DNA of 64,000 bases, taken from NCBI GenBank assembly GCA_965200805.1, contig OZ241384.1:1612001-1676000 (forward strand), given 5' to 3'. The notes beneath the pieces are model-generated. The model did not search any database, was not told the DNA's origin, and saw only the letters and a list, made by a program, of their open reading frames with translations. Of this stretch, positions 35,103 through 45,025 are shown in pieces. A program made the translations under genes and the position numbers. Position 1 is the first letter of the stretch. Each line of letters starts with the position of its first letter. The stretch is from MPNP01 sp026709725. Lineage in GTDB: Bacteria; Pseudomonadota; Alphaproteobacteria; Rhodobacterales; Rhodobacteraceae.

Positions 35103-38100
35103 CTATTCATCGACAAAGGGTCTCAGGTTCCGTCCGCGGCTTGGGTTTTTGAGTTTGCGCAGGGCCTTGGCCTCAATCTGGCGGATGCGTTCACGGGTGA
35201 CCTGGAATTCGCGGCCAACCTCTTCGAGTGTGTTCTCTGAAGGGACGCCAATGCCAAATCGCAGGCGGAGGACCCGTTCCTCGCGGGGTGTCAGGGTGGC
35301 GAGGACACGGCAGGTTGTTTCCTTCAGACTGCTCTGGATGGCACTCTCCAGCGGCAGCATGGCCTGCTTGTCTTCGATGAAATCCCCCAACTGGCTGTCC
35401 TCCTCATCACCAACCGGTGACTGGAGACTCGACGGCTCCTTGGCAATCTTCATGACCTTGCGGACCTTGTCGAGGGGCATCCCGAGTTTCTCAGCCAACT
35501 CTTCGGGGTTGGGTTCCCGTTTCAATTCAAGTTGCAGCTGTCGGGATGTCCGGTTGAGTTTGTTGATGGTCTCAATCATATGGACCGGGATCCGGATTGT
35601 TTTGGCCTGATCGGCAATTGAACGGGTGATGGCCTGCCGAATCCACCAGGTGGCATAGGTCGAGAACTTAAATCCTTTCCGGTATTCGAACTTGTCGGTC
35701 GCCTTCATGAGACCAATGTTGCCTTCCTGGATGAGGTCAAGCAGTTGCAGACCCTTGTTGGTGTATTTCTTGGAGATTGAAATCACCAGACGCAGATTGG
35801 CCTCAATCATCTCGTTTTTTGCCAGATTGGCCTCGTATTCGCCCTTCTTCAGTCGGGCATAAAGGCTGGTGAACTCAATATCACCATGGTCGCGCACGAC
35901 GCCGGCAACGGGCAATTCCGGCAGAATTGCATGGTTCATGGGGGGTATGCCGTGCCCGAGCTTAAGTCCGACGTATTTACAGAGTCCGATGTATTTCTCA
36001 CGAACTGCCTCAACCCGATCCTGATGCTTTTCAATCAGGTCTTTCCAGCCCCGCCTGCCCAGCAATGACCGTTTCTTGTACCACAAGGGTTCGAGTTCAT
36101 GACCCTGCCAGGCCTCGCGAAAATCCTTGCGATTGATTCGGCACCGGTCCGCCAGGCGGATCAGGTCCATCCGCAATGTCTGGAATTCGCTGTTGACCTT
36201 CTCAAGTTCCTCAATCAGTGTTTCAACACGTCGGCTGTGCAGATGCACCTGCTGAAGAAACGAGATCATGTCATTGCGGAGACGGATATAACGGCCCTCC
36301 TGGGCTTTGGTGAAGCGGGCGATTTCCCCTGCTTCCTTGGCAATGCGCTTGTTCTGTATATCCTCCAGCTCCTTGCAGTACAGACTGATCGAATCAAGCA
36401 TCGCCATGACCTGATCACGAATCTCATTCTCCATTTCGGCAATGGTGGGACCGGTCCCTGATTCAGGATCGGGATTGCCCGGATCACCATCGGTGCCGCT
36501 TCCGCCCTCGCTGAATACATTGCCAGCCTTGCTGCCGGGCCAGTCATTGGCATCGACGGCAGAAATAATGCCGGCCTTGTTGAATTTTTCGTATGTTGAC
36601 TCGATGTTGATCTTGTCGGCCAACCCGACATTGTCTGTGCCCAGCTTCTCATTCCAGGAGGCGATCTCCCACATGGTCATTGGCAACTCGGTCAGCTTTC
36701 CGATCAGGGCATCCCGTTTTTCACGTTTGATCAGTCCCTTGATTGTAAACCAGTCGGTGGGAAAGAGTTGCCGGAATGTCTGATAGTTCACGCCGGCATC
36801 GAATCCGATATCCGAAATTTCCCGTCGCAGCCGGTTGACCTCATCAATCAGTGCCAGTTCCTTGGCAAGGCGCGACCAGCCGGCACCGGTCTGACGACCG
36901 CTGCGCTCCCTGAGCCCTGTGTCGTGCAGGTTGCTGTCAATAAACACATCCATCTCGCCGGGATCAATACTCATGCGCTGGGCGAATTTGCGTGTCTGGC
37001 TCCGAATGCGGTTCAGGGTTTTGTTGACATCCCTGCTTTGATCACACATCACATCGATCAGATTGGCGCTGAATGTGAGTTTCCTGAACTGGCTGGTCAG
37101 GCTGTCACATTCATTGAAGTAGCGTATCTTGCTGGCCTCCAGCTCCTTGTCACCGCTGTTGATGAGCAAACGGACAGTGAATTGTTCCTTGATCCTCACG
37201 CAGCGCTTGGCTTGCCGGTCGATCTGATTAAGCAGGGTCCGGGTTTTCTCATCCTGTTTCTGGCCCTCAACGAGGGTCATATCCTCCAGCCCCATGGCTT
37301 CGGTATCAACCAGGGCTGACAGGGGAAGATGACCCTGGCGGAACTCCATGTAGGTCTCAAGAAAGGCATCGACAAGGATCATCGAACTGCCGAATTCCGT
37401 GACCAGGCGCTGGCGGAGTGCCAGCGGATCCTGCTTGGCCTGTTTGATCAGTTTTGCCGGTGTGGCCCTGCGGAATGATTCCGGATCAGATTTCACCGCC
37501 TCAACAAAAGATTTCATGTCAGCAAGGAGCGTGGCAAAAACACCGGCCTTGTCACAGTCAATGGTCTGCCAGGCTGACGCATTCTTGCTCTTGATGACCG
37601 AACGCCAGTTGCTCCTGCGGCAATTGGCGACAACTGTATCAAAAAAGTCAGCCCGACTGATCTTGTGTTTCTTGGCCTCCTCGGCGATGCGGGATTGGAG
37701 TTCCTGCCAGTCATTCCATCTTTCAACAAGCTTGGTGATGCTGGCTTCGACTTCGCGGTGCCTGAAGACAATGGGTGTCAGCACATGAAGCAATTCCTTC
37801 TTGGCCTTGACCAGCTGACGCTCCTGGGCCGCTGTAAACCGGTCATTCCTGCCGCAGATATAATCAAGTCGAGACGTGTTCAGATCACGAAACCTTCGAA
37901 ACCTCTGACGGTACGACTTCAGGATTTTTCGTGCGGCTGCTGCGGGATCAGCACAGGTGTCCTGACCAAGTCGGGACGTGTTCAGATTGATGACGCTCTC
38001 CAGAGCACGCTTGCCACGCTCAATGGCGGCAAACCCGCCATCGACATCGTAAAGGAACATGTCATGGCCCTGAATCTCGGATTCCATCCTGGCCTGCGCC

Positions 38101-40337
38101 TGCAGTGATTTGCGGTAAAGCGAGACATTGCCGACCAGGATTTCCAGCTCCGATGGTGTCAGACCGGTTTGACGTATGCAGTCCCGCAACTTGCGAATCA
38201 GGGCCGGCAGGTCATTGCGCAACTTCAAGTTCAATTGTGTCCAGTATGTGCCCCCCTGCTTCTCAAGCTGTTTGAACCAGTCCGGATCTTCGGAGGACTG
38301 ATAGAGGATTCGACGCAGTGATTCGGACCCCACCCGCTCGCGATTGGCGATCTGATTCAACGCAGCATCAATCTTCACATAGCGATTGTGGATTTGTGAA
38401 ACGCGCTGGATCAGCATGGAGTTCTGGTTTTCATGCAGGGCAAACGAATCGCATAACGCCTTGATATCGGCCCGTTGCCTGATTTCGGATTCGAGCAGGG
38501 CCGGCTGGTTTTTTTGCAGGCGTGACAATTCGAGTTTCAGCAGAGATTTGTCGCGTGGAAGATGCGTCTGAACCCGCTCGGCAATCTGGGCAATCCGGCT
38601 GATAACCTCGGATCCCACCACTTTTTCCATGTCAAGAACCCCGGGCCGACGAAATGAACGCCAGGTGGCTTCAACATCTATGACATCCCGCAGCGTTGCC
38701 TCACCATCCAGAATCTCCTGATACCAGACGGCGATGGCCTTGTAGGTCCGCGGGCTGGTGGAGAGTGCGGCAAACACTTCCTTCTCACCCGCTTCAATAC
38801 GCTTGGCGATTGCAATCTCTCCTTCACGGGACAGCAGATCGACATGACTCATTTCCTGGAGATACATCCGAACGGGATCGTTGCTTCGATCAACTGCGGT
38901 GCTGCCCGTGCTGAATTCGACAAGGTCACCCCGGTCGCTTTCCTTGCCCTCGATCTCTCCGTTGTCCCGCTCCCGCTCCTGCGTGAGGTCGGTTTCATCA
39001 TCAGCCCCATGACGATCACCATCGCGGTGATGGAGGCCGTCATGGTCCCACTCGCTGTCATCAGCATAGATGCTGGTATTTGGCAGACCGATGATCGTGC
39101 GCAGATACTGTTGGGCGAATGCAAAAAAGTCACCTTGGGCATGATGATATGAGTCGACCGCCTGGGCAGTTCCGTCGGCGGCCCTGCTCCTCACCCCGGA
39201 TTCGCGCGGGTGAATGTCTTTCTTTTCGGCAATGATTTCATCAAGGATCGGGCGGAAATGCACCCTGAGCTCTTCCCGGGCCGCTTCAATCTTCCCGTGC
39301 GTTGTTGTGGCTGTCTCGGCATGCGTCCGGAATTCATCGGTGTTGAGGCCGGTTTTGACGCAGATCGCTTCCATGCGCCCGGCCAGATCAGCAGATTCTT
39401 CCCCGGCCAGTTTGGCCAGTTTCTGCCATGGTTCCGCCGTCTCTTCCGCAAGCCAGTCCGGCTGCAATTCCCTGCCATGCCAGGCGGAACGGAAATCCTC
39501 GACGCTGATCCCCGCCTTCCCCGCGAGTTCGAGCCAGCGGGTCTCCACAGTCGCGATTTCTTCCTGCAGGGCGGTGATTGATCCGAGCTGATCGCCTATG
39601 ACAGGACGATAGAAGGAAATCTTCGCCGTTGTTTCGCGAAGCTCGCCGCGGACCCGGAGATACCGCCGGGCCTGGGCCTTTGTGTAGCGCTGCGCGCGCC
39701 CGGACAGGTGCTCAAGGTACCGCTCGTGCAGCCCCCTGTATTCCTCATGAATCCGTGCCATGCGCGCCAGTGTGCGATCAAGCACCTGCCGCTCCCTGTC
39801 GCTCAGCTTGCCTTTTGTTCCCTGCAGCATATGGGCCATGGAACTGTAGGAACGGATACCGTTCTTGCCCATTGCAATCTTCGCCGGCCGTTTCTGGACT
39901 TCGGCCAGTGTGTCGACAAAATCATCCAGATCAATATCGCCGCTCTGAACGCGTCCATACCAGTCGGTCAGGATGCCTGATGCATGGGGAATCTGGCAGA
40001 GTGCATCGTGGAATTCATCACCAAGGGCACCCAGGGTCCGGCTCAGGGACTTTTCGGTCTCCCGGGAATAATCCTCGGGCACATCATAGGGATCAGTATC
40101 ATCAGGACGACCGGTTCCATGACCGTTCGGGCTGATACCATCAGCGCTTTTCAGCCCTTCCGCAAGAATCGACACACCATTGTCCCGAAGCCGATCCTTG
40201 ATGTTGTCAATCTGGCCTGAATCATAGTTGATTCCCTGGAGCTGCACCGTCAACTCCGCATCATCAATGCAGCCCTGTCTCCTGGCTTTCAGAAACAGCT
40301 CTCGAAGTGTGACCTCGGTCTGACTCGTCTCTTCCAT
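35103..40337 (-). CDS. rpoD: giant primary sigma factor RpoD (1,744 residues)
   Basis: The single uninterrupted frame begins with a region 1.1-like start (residues 1-60). Region 1.2 appears only at about 487-520 (DPVRMYLQEMSHVDLLSREG). Regions 2 to 4 are normal and complete at about 1500-1744: DLIQEGNIGLMKATDKFEYR, FSTYATWWIRQAITRSIADQ, REPNPEELAEKLGM, LRFGIG and TRERIRQIEAKALRKLK. Alphaproteobacterial RpoD is usually 600-700 residues. The extra 1,000 or so are made of diverged copies of the non-conserved region: 'RFTKAQ..RY..R' at 217, 833 and 1341, and 'DFR.AW.G.EL.P.W' at 281, 896 and 1404. One copy lies before region 1.2. GGAGG stands nine bases before the ATG. dnaG is directly upstream. 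Confidence 0.95.
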   Translation of the reverse strand: MEETSQTEVTLRELFLKARRQGCIDDAELTVQLQGINYDSGQIDNIKDRLRDNGVSILAEGLKSADGISPNGHGTGRPDDTDPYDVPEDYSRETEKSLSRTLGALGDEFHDALCQIPHASGILTDWYGRVQSGDIDLDDFVDTLAEVQKRPAKIAMGKNGIRSYSSMAHMLQGTKGKLSDRERQVLDRTLARMARIHEEYRGLHERYLEHLSGRAQRYTKAQARRYLRVRGELRETTAKISFYRPVIGDQLGSITALQEEIATVETRWLELAGKAGISVEDFRSAWHGRELQPDWLAEETAEPWQKLAKLAGEESADLAGRMEAICVKTGLNTDEFRTHAETATTTHGKIEAAREELRVHFRPILDEIIAEKKDIHPRESGVRSRAADGTAQAVDSYHHAQGDFFAFAQQYLRTIIGLPNTSIYADDSEWDHDGLHHRDGDRHGADDETDLTQERERDNGEIEGKESDRGDLVEFSTGSTAVDRSNDPVRMYLQEMSHVDLLSREGEIAIAKRIEAGEKEVFAALSTSPRTYKAIAVWYQEILDGEATLRDVIDVEATWRSFRRPGVLDMEKVVGSEVISRIAQIAERVQTHLPRDKSLLKLELSRLQKNQPALLESEIRQRADIKALCDSFALHENQNSMLIQRVSQIHNRYVKIDAALNQIANRERVGSESLRRILYQSSEDPDWFKQLEKQGGTYWTQLNLKLRNDLPALIRKLRDCIRQTGLTPSELEILVGNVSLYRKSLQAQARMESEIQGHDMFLYDVDGGFAAIERGKRALESVINLNTSRLGQDTCADPAAAARKILKSYRQRFRRFRDLNTSRLDYICGRNDRFTAAQERQLVKAKKELLHVLTPIVFRHREVEASITKLVERWNDWQELQSRIAEEAKKHKISRADFFDTVVANCRRSNWRSVIKSKNASAWQTIDCDKAGVFATLLADMKSFVEAVKSDPESFRRATPAKLIKQAKQDPLALRQRLVTEFGSSMILVDAFLETYMEFRQGHLPLSALVDTEAMGLEDMTLVEGQKQDEKTRTLLNQIDRQAKRCVRIKEQFTVRLLINSGDKELEASKIRYFNECDSLTSQFRKLTFSANLIDVMCDQSRDVNKTLNRIRSQTRKFAQRMSIDPGEMDVFIDSNLHDTGLRERSGRQTGAGWSRLAKELALIDEVNRLRREISDIGFDAGVNYQTFRQLFPTDWFTIKGLIKREKRDALIGKLTELPMTMWEIASWNEKLGTDNVGLADKINIESTYEKFNKAGIISAVDANDWPGSKAGNVFSEGGSGTDGDPGNPDPESGTGPTIAEMENEIRDQVMAMLDSISLYCKELEDIQNKRIAKEAGEIARFTKAQEGRYIRLRNDMISFLQQVHLHSRRVETLIEELEKVNSEFQTLRMDLIRLADRCRINRKDFREAWQGHELEPLWYKKRSLLGRRGWKDLIEKHQDRVEAVREKYIGLCKYVGLKLGHGIPPMNHAILPELPVAGVVRDHGDIEFTSLYARLKKGEYEANLAKNEMIEANLRLVISISKKYTNKGLQLLDLIQEGNIGLMKATDKFEYRKGFKFSTYATWWIRQAITRSIADQAKTIRIPVHMIETINKLNRTSRQLQLELKREPNPEELAEKLGMPLDKVRKVMKIAKEPSSLQSPVGDEEDSQLGDFIEDKQAMLPLESAIQSSLKETTCRVLATLTPREERVLRLRFGIGVPSENTLEEVGREFQVTRERIRQIEAKALRKLKNPSRGRNLRPFVDE

Positions 40338-40594
40338 TCCGAATGACCTCCGTGAACCCCCGTGACCGCCGATCCGGACTTGCAGGCTGATCCCGGGGCT
40401 GATGCTGCCCGTCCATCAAGCCTGTCCAACCCGGAACCATGCCGATTTCAATACAGACAGCATCGCAAAATACAGGCCACCAAGTCAGAAAATAGGGCAG
40501 CAATTGCGAACGGCAATGCTTGCGGCAAGAAAAAATCGCACCACCCGGTGCACGATCAGAAAATGACGGCCGGATTCGCCTGCAAAAATGTTCC

Positions 40595-42616
40595 CTATGC
40601 CTTGTTGAGCTCTTTCTGCAGGGCATCCAGATCTGCATCCGGTATGGACTGGCGTGTAGAGATTTCGCCGTCCGGCTGCCGCTGCCGTGATCGCCGCCCG
40701 GGGCTCGGGATATTCATTTCCAGTTCAATCTGCTCAAGATCGTTTTTGCTCACCGTAACCTGACCAAGGGTTACGCGCTCCGCCGCCTCAGGATTCGCTG
40801 CCAGCCGTTGCTGCAGACCGGCTTTGTGATGAAACAACTGCTCTGCGGAGTGTTCACAACTGACCTCGGCATCCATGCTGTCAATGGCGGCAACCAGATC
40901 CTCTGCCCGATTCCATGATTCCAGCCGGAACAGCACATCCTCAAGGAGATGTTTAGCTTCCTCACCCCGACCGCTCCCGGTGAGTTCTGGCTGAATACTC
41001 AACTGCTTCAATCCAAGCAATCTGTCGATTTCCACCCTCCCCACGCGCTCGTTGAGCGCTGCAACAAGATCAACATTCTCCAATCCCGACTCACTGTGAA
41101 TTTCCATGAGGGTCGAGAGAATCTGCTGATGGGCATGGACTGCAGGCAATTCCAGACCTTCCAGTCTCGCCATGTTGACATCAATCAACTCCGGGTGATG
41201 GATACAGAGGACAAGAGCGAGGGCGGAATCAAAATATCTCGGTGACTCCTGAAGATACCCGTCAGTTATCATGACCTCCGCCCGGCCCTTTGCGATGTCC
41301 GTCTGGTCCTGGACCTGTGCGGATTTGGTCGATTTCCGCAGAATGTCATTCCAGACCCGATCCTTGATGTGGGCAAGATAGCTCTTGCGCACATCACTGT
41401 TCTCAATGCGACTGATGGTCTGTTTGAGTTCCTGCTGCAGTTTGGCCTGGTGATCCGGTGACGCCAGATCGCGGCCGCGAACATACCGGCCCCACAGGAA
41501 ATCGGCAAAACTCACACCATTGCTGAGGAGGTGTCGAAAGGCATCCGTCCCCGATTGACGAAGGACATCATCAGGATCAAGACCGTCGGGCAGGATGCAG
41601 AATTGCAGGCTGAAGCCCGGTTTGAGGAGCGGCAGTGCCAGATGCATGGTCCGGTCGGCTGCCCGCTGCCCCGCTTCATCGCCGTCAAGACACAAAATCG
41701 GAGTCTGGTGCATCTGCCACAACTGCAACAGGTGGCTGTCCGTGATTGCAGTTCCGAGAGGTGCAACGCTGCGGGCGATCCCCGCTTCCGAGAGGGCCAT
41801 CACATCAAGATATCCCTCTGTGACAATGAGCGGCTCTGTCCGCAGCGGCACCGACCTTGCGGTCTGGTGATTGAAGAGAACCGTGCCCTTGTTGAACAGT
41901 TCGGTAGCGGGTGAATTCAGGTATTTGGCCGGTTCGCCGTCCTTCATGGCCCGACCGCCAAATGCAATGATGCGTCCCTTGAGATCGGTGATCGGAATCA
42001 TCAGGCGATCCCGGAAGACAGGATACAATCCATTGCCCGAACCGGACTCCCGGGCCAGACCCGCAGCAATCAGCTGCCGGCTGGTGATGCCATCACTCCG
42101 GCACATCTCAAGCAGATGCCTGGTATCGGGTGCATAGCCGATGCCAAACTGTGCAAGAGTCTCCTGCTTGAAGCCCCGACCGAGGATGTAGTCGTGGGCC
42201 CGCCGCCCCACACTCTCATGCAGGCACCGCTGAAAATAGCCATTTGCCCGTTCCAGCAATCGCAGCAGTGCCTCACGTGCAGAGGCCTGCTGGCGATCTG
42301 CCGGTGTTTCCTCGGGAACTGCCATGCCGGCAAGGTTGGCAAGATGCTCCACCGATTCACGGAAATCCATCCTGCGGTGCTGTTCAAGGAACGTAAATGC
42401 ATTTCCGCTCGCATGACAGCCGAAGCAGTAATATGTCCCCCGACTTTCCGTGACATGAAATGACGGCGTCTTTTCCCTGTGGAATGGGCAACAGGCCCAA
42501 TAGTCACCATTCGCCGGCCTTGATTTGCGCCCGTCCCAGTTGACAAACTGCCCGATGACCCGTGAAATCGAGGTTCGCGCTTTCAGATCATCAATGAATG
42601 CTTGCGGGATGGACAT
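40595..42616 (-). CDS. dnaG: DNA primase
   Basis: The 673-residue primase has the CHC2 zinc site (C43, H46, C64, C67 in CPFHREKTPSF...YYCFGC), the TOPRIM domain (VTEGYLDVMALSEAG; LCLDGDEAGQRAA) and a C-terminal DnaB-interaction region. It synthesises RNA primers at the replication fork. dnaG-rpoD is a conserved macromolecular-synthesis pair; rpsU is absent, as usual in alphaproteobacteria. The 257 bases before rpoD contain no gene. Confidence 0.96.
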   Translation of the reverse strand: MSIPQAFIDDLKARTSISRVIGQFVNWDGRKSRPANGDYWACCPFHREKTPSFHVTESRGTYYCFGCHASGNAFTFLEQHRRMDFRESVEHLANLAGMAVPEETPADRQQASAREALLRLLERANGYFQRCLHESVGRRAHDYILGRGFKQETLAQFGIGYAPDTRHLLEMCRSDGITSRQLIAAGLARESGSGNGLYPVFRDRLMIPITDLKGRIIAFGGRAMKDGEPAKYLNSPATELFNKGTVLFNHQTARSVPLRTEPLIVTEGYLDVMALSEAGIARSVAPLGTAITDSHLLQLWQMHQTPILCLDGDEAGQRAADRTMHLALPLLKPGFSLQFCILPDGLDPDDVLRQSGTDAFRHLLSNGVSFADFLWGRYVRGRDLASPDHQAKLQQELKQTISRIENSDVRKSYLAHIKDRVWNDILRKSTKSAQVQDQTDIAKGRAEVMITDGYLQESPRYFDSALALVLCIHHPELIDVNMARLEGLELPAVHAHQQILSTLMEIHSESGLENVDLVAALNERVGRVEIDRLLGLKQLSIQPELTGSGRGEEAKHLLEDVLFRLESWNRAEDLVAAIDSMDAEVSCEHSAEQLFHHKAGLQQRLAANPEAAERVTLGQVTVSKNDLEQIELEMNIPSPGRRSRQRQPDGEISTRQSIPDADLDALQKELNKA

Positions 42617-42669
42617 GGGGCAATTATCACCACATCATCCTGACTTGGCAAACCGATAGTTTCTTTCCA

Positions 42670-43005
42670 TTATCCGCCCGGGCGAGCCTCATCCGCAGCG
42701 ACCACACTGATCTCCTGAACAAGGGTGCCGGTTCCGCCTTCATAGACCAGAATGGTGTCACGATGGGTTATGACGTAGAAATAGCGGCCTCCCTGGACAA
42801 AACCGGCCGCTTCATGTCCGGGGGCGAGGGTGATCTGTGCCGGAAGGGGCACTGTGGGCCGGCCAAGGCTCTGGAATCTCAGAATGAACAGGAGGACAAT
42901 GATCAGGAAGCCGCCAATCATGGTCACAGTCAGAACCAGCACAAGAATTCGCAGCCATTTCAGGGTTGTCCGCTGGTCTGGATCCATCTCATGACCGGTC
43001 TTCAT
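42670..43005 (-). CDS. small single-pass membrane protein (DUF6476-like)
   Basis: 111 residues: a short polar N-terminus, one membrane helix (RILVLVLTVTMIGGFLIIVL), then a small beta domain (LPAQITLAPGHEAAGFVQGG ... TILVYEGGTGTLVQEI). This matches the alphaproteobacterial family commonly found divergent from an RluD gene. The domain after the helix would face the periplasm. Its ATG (43005-43003) overlaps the start codon of the divergent rluD gene. Confidence 0.75.
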   Translation of the reverse strand: MKTGHEMDPDQRTTLKWLRILVLVLTVTMIGGFLIIVLLFILRFQSLGRPTVPLPAQITLAPGHEAAGFVQGGRYFYVITHRDTILVYEGGTGTLVQEISVVAADEARPGG

Positions 43006-44029
43006 GATGCCTCCTGATTCCACCATAACCGTCCGGATACGGAAGGGTGCAGCCGGACGCCTTGATACCGCACTGACCAGGAATCTGCCAGATGGCTGCC
43101 ACCTGTCAAGGTCCCGTATCAGCAGGATCATCCGCGCCGGTCGTGTCAGTTGCAGAGGCAGTCCTGTCCGCGACACATCGGCCCGGGTCATGGCGGGGGA
43201 GATCTATGAGATCGATACCTCTGATGATCGTGCATCCGATATCTCCCCTGAAAACATCCCGCTCACCATCATCCATGAGGACAGGGACATCATCGTCATC
43301 AACAAGGCAGCGGGCATGGTCATGCATCCGGCCCCGGGCAACCGGAAGGGGACATTGCTGAGTGCCGTTCTTCATCATGACCGCCGATCATCTCTCGCCC
43401 ATGAAATGCCGGCACTTGTCCATCGTCTCGACAAGGACACGACGGGTCTCCTTGTGGTGGCCCGGACGGCCCGCGCCATGGCTGATCTCACTGCACAATT
43501 TGCCGCCCACAGTGCGGGCCGGATCTACACAGCGATCGCCCGGGGTGATGTCCGAACGATTGGAATCCGATCAGTGCGCGGTATGACCATCACGCCATCG
43601 CCCGGTGCATTCCGCATCGAAAGCATGATCGGACGGGATCGGAGCAATCCGTTGCGCCAAAGTGTCCGCGGCAGGAATGGCAAGCGGGCGATCACGCATA
43701 TTGAATGTCTGGAGACGTTGGCCGGTGCCGGATGCTCTCTTGTTCAGTGTCGCCTCGAAACCGGTCGGACCCACCAGATTCGGGTGCATCTGGCACATCT
43801 TGGCCACCCGCTCGTTGGTGATCAGATCTATGGAGCCGGCGCCACGCTTCTGCCGCAGCATCTCAGCCCTGCAATGCGCTTTGCTGTCCATGATTTTTCC
43901 CGTCAGGCGTTGCATGCCGGTGAGTTGTCCTTTGGTCATCCAGGCAGCCGCGAGCGGCTTACATTTCAGGCCGCCCTGCCCGATGATATGTCAGCACTCC
44001 TTGCGACATTACGATCAGGGATCAAATAA
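43004..44029 (+). CDS. rluD: ribosomal large-subunit pseudouridine synthase, RluD type
   Basis: 341 residues with an S4 domain (GRLDTALTRNL...SRSRISRIIRAGRV) and the catalytic core: VHRLDKDTTGLLVVARTA holds the essential aspartate, and RLETGRTHQIRVHLAHLGHPLVGDQ is the C-terminal signature. It converts specific uridines of 23S rRNA. The start at 43004/43007 coincides with the divergent neighbour's start, and no clear ribosome binding site is seen; an internal start such as GTG 43031 is possible. Confidence 0.93.
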   Translation: MMPPDSTITVRIRKGAAGRLDTALTRNLPDGCHLSRSRISRIIRAGRVSCRGSPVRDTSARVMAGEIYEIDTSDDRASDISPENIPLTIIHEDRDIIVINKAAGMVMHPAPGNRKGTLLSAVLHHDRRSSLAHEMPALVHRLDKDTTGLLVVARTARAMADLTAQFAAHSAGRIYTAIARGDVRTIGIRSVRGMTITPSPGAFRIESMIGRDRSNPLRQSVRGRNGKRAITHIECLETLAGAGCSLVQCRLETGRTHQIRVHLAHLGHPLVGDQIYGAGATLLPQHLSPAMRFAVHDFSRQALHAGELSFGHPGSRERLTFQAALPDDMSALLATLRSGIK

Positions 44030-44075
44030 AACCATACAATACAATGACTTGGATAAGCATACGGGCTCAATGGAC

Positions 44076-44104
44076 TTGACAGGACAGCATTGAACACCAT
44101 ATAG
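44076..44104 (+). promoter_or_regulatory. sigma-70 type promoter of rpoH
   Basis: TTGACA at 44076-44081 and ATATAG at 44099-44104 are separated by exactly 17 bases and precede the rpoH start by 21 bases. The -35 box is consensus. A GGAGG ribosome site follows at 44116-44120. Confidence 0.6.
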
Positions 44105-44125
44105 AGGCCAGTGTTGGAGGCTGAT

Positions 44126-45025
44126 ATGAGTCGTTATTCAAATCTTCCGGTACCGAACAGGGAAATCGGTATTCAGGACTATCTTGCCAGAATCCGCAAA
44201 TACCCCATTCTCACCGCTGAAACGGAATACAAGCTGGCCCGGCGTTACGAGCTGGAGGGTGATCTGGATGCGGCCCACCAGCTGGTTGCGTCTCATTTGC
44301 GCCTTGCGGCCCGGGTGGCCAACGATTACCGGGGCTACGGCCTGCCCCTGCCCGATCTGATCTCGGAAGCCAATATCGGCCTGATGATGGCCGTCAAGCG
44401 TTTCCAGCCCAGCAAGGGGTTCCGCCTTGCAACCTATGCCATCTGGTGGATTCGGGCGCAAGTGCAGGAATTCATCATCAAGACATACAGTCTGGTCAAG
44501 CTCGGCACGACCGGTGCCCAGAAGAAACTCTTTTTCAATCTGAAAAAGACCCTGGCCAAGGTCGGTGTCACCGATGGCAAGCCACCAACACCCGACCAGA
44601 TCCGCAAGGTTGCCGATATTCTGAAGGTCGCGGAGAATGATGTTGTTCAGATGTATGGGCGCCTCTCAGGCCATGACAGCTCGCTCAACGTCTCGGTCGG
44701 CAGTGATGATGAGGGTGGGACCGAGTATATTGACCTGCTCCCCGATGATGCGGCTTCCCATGAGGATGCCTATGCCGAGCAGGATCAGCTGCACTACCGC
44801 CAGCAGCTTCTCAGGGAGGCTCTTGATGTGCTCAATGAGCGGGAGCGGGACATCTTTCTGTGCCGCCGGATGAAGGAGCCCTCGGATACCCTTGAGGTCC
44901 TCTCGCAGAAATACAATGTCAGCAAGGAACGCATCCGCCAGATCGAAAACCGTGCCTTTGAACTCGTTTCCAAACGTGTCCACGAACTCAATCTGGCAAA
45001 CGAGCATGCACCGGTTGACGCGTAG
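44126..45025 (+). CDS. rpoH: RNA polymerase sigma factor RpoH (heat shock)
   Basis: 299 residues of the sigma-32 group. QDYLARIRKYPILTAETEYK is region 1.2, LPDLISEANIGLMMAVKRFQ with ATYAIWWIRAQVQEFIIKTY is region 2, the 'KKLFFNLKK' segment is the RpoH box region, and SQKYNVSKERIRQIENRAFE is region 4. ATG 44126 fits GGAGG five bases upstream; the GTG at 44111 overlaps that site. It follows rluD as in many alphaproteobacteria. With rpoD 4 kb away, two major sigma factors are in the window. Confidence 0.95.
   Translation: MSRYSNLPVPNREIGIQDYLARIRKYPILTAETEYKLARRYELEGDLDAAHQLVASHLRLAARVANDYRGYGLPLPDLISEANIGLMMAVKRFQPSKGFRLATYAIWWIRAQVQEFIIKTYSLVKLGTTGAQKKLFFNLKKTLAKVGVTDGKPPTPDQIRKVADILKVAENDVVQMYGRLSGHDSSLNVSVGSDDEGGTEYIDLLPDDAASHEDAYAEQDQLHYRQQLLREALDVLNERERDIFLCRRMKEPSDTLEVLSQKYNVSKERIRQIENRAFELVSKRVHELNLANEHAPVDA

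Noticed and set aside
35103..40337. The long rpoD frame as two fused genes
   Set aside because: Both ends belong to one sigma factor (region 1.2 in the middle, 2-4 at the end) and the extra parts resemble the sigma non-conserved region itself, so internal duplication fits better than fusion.
42661..45025. tRNA or small RNA genes in gaps of the housekeeping region
   Set aside because: No T-loop motif with matching acceptor stem was seen in these or other gaps.
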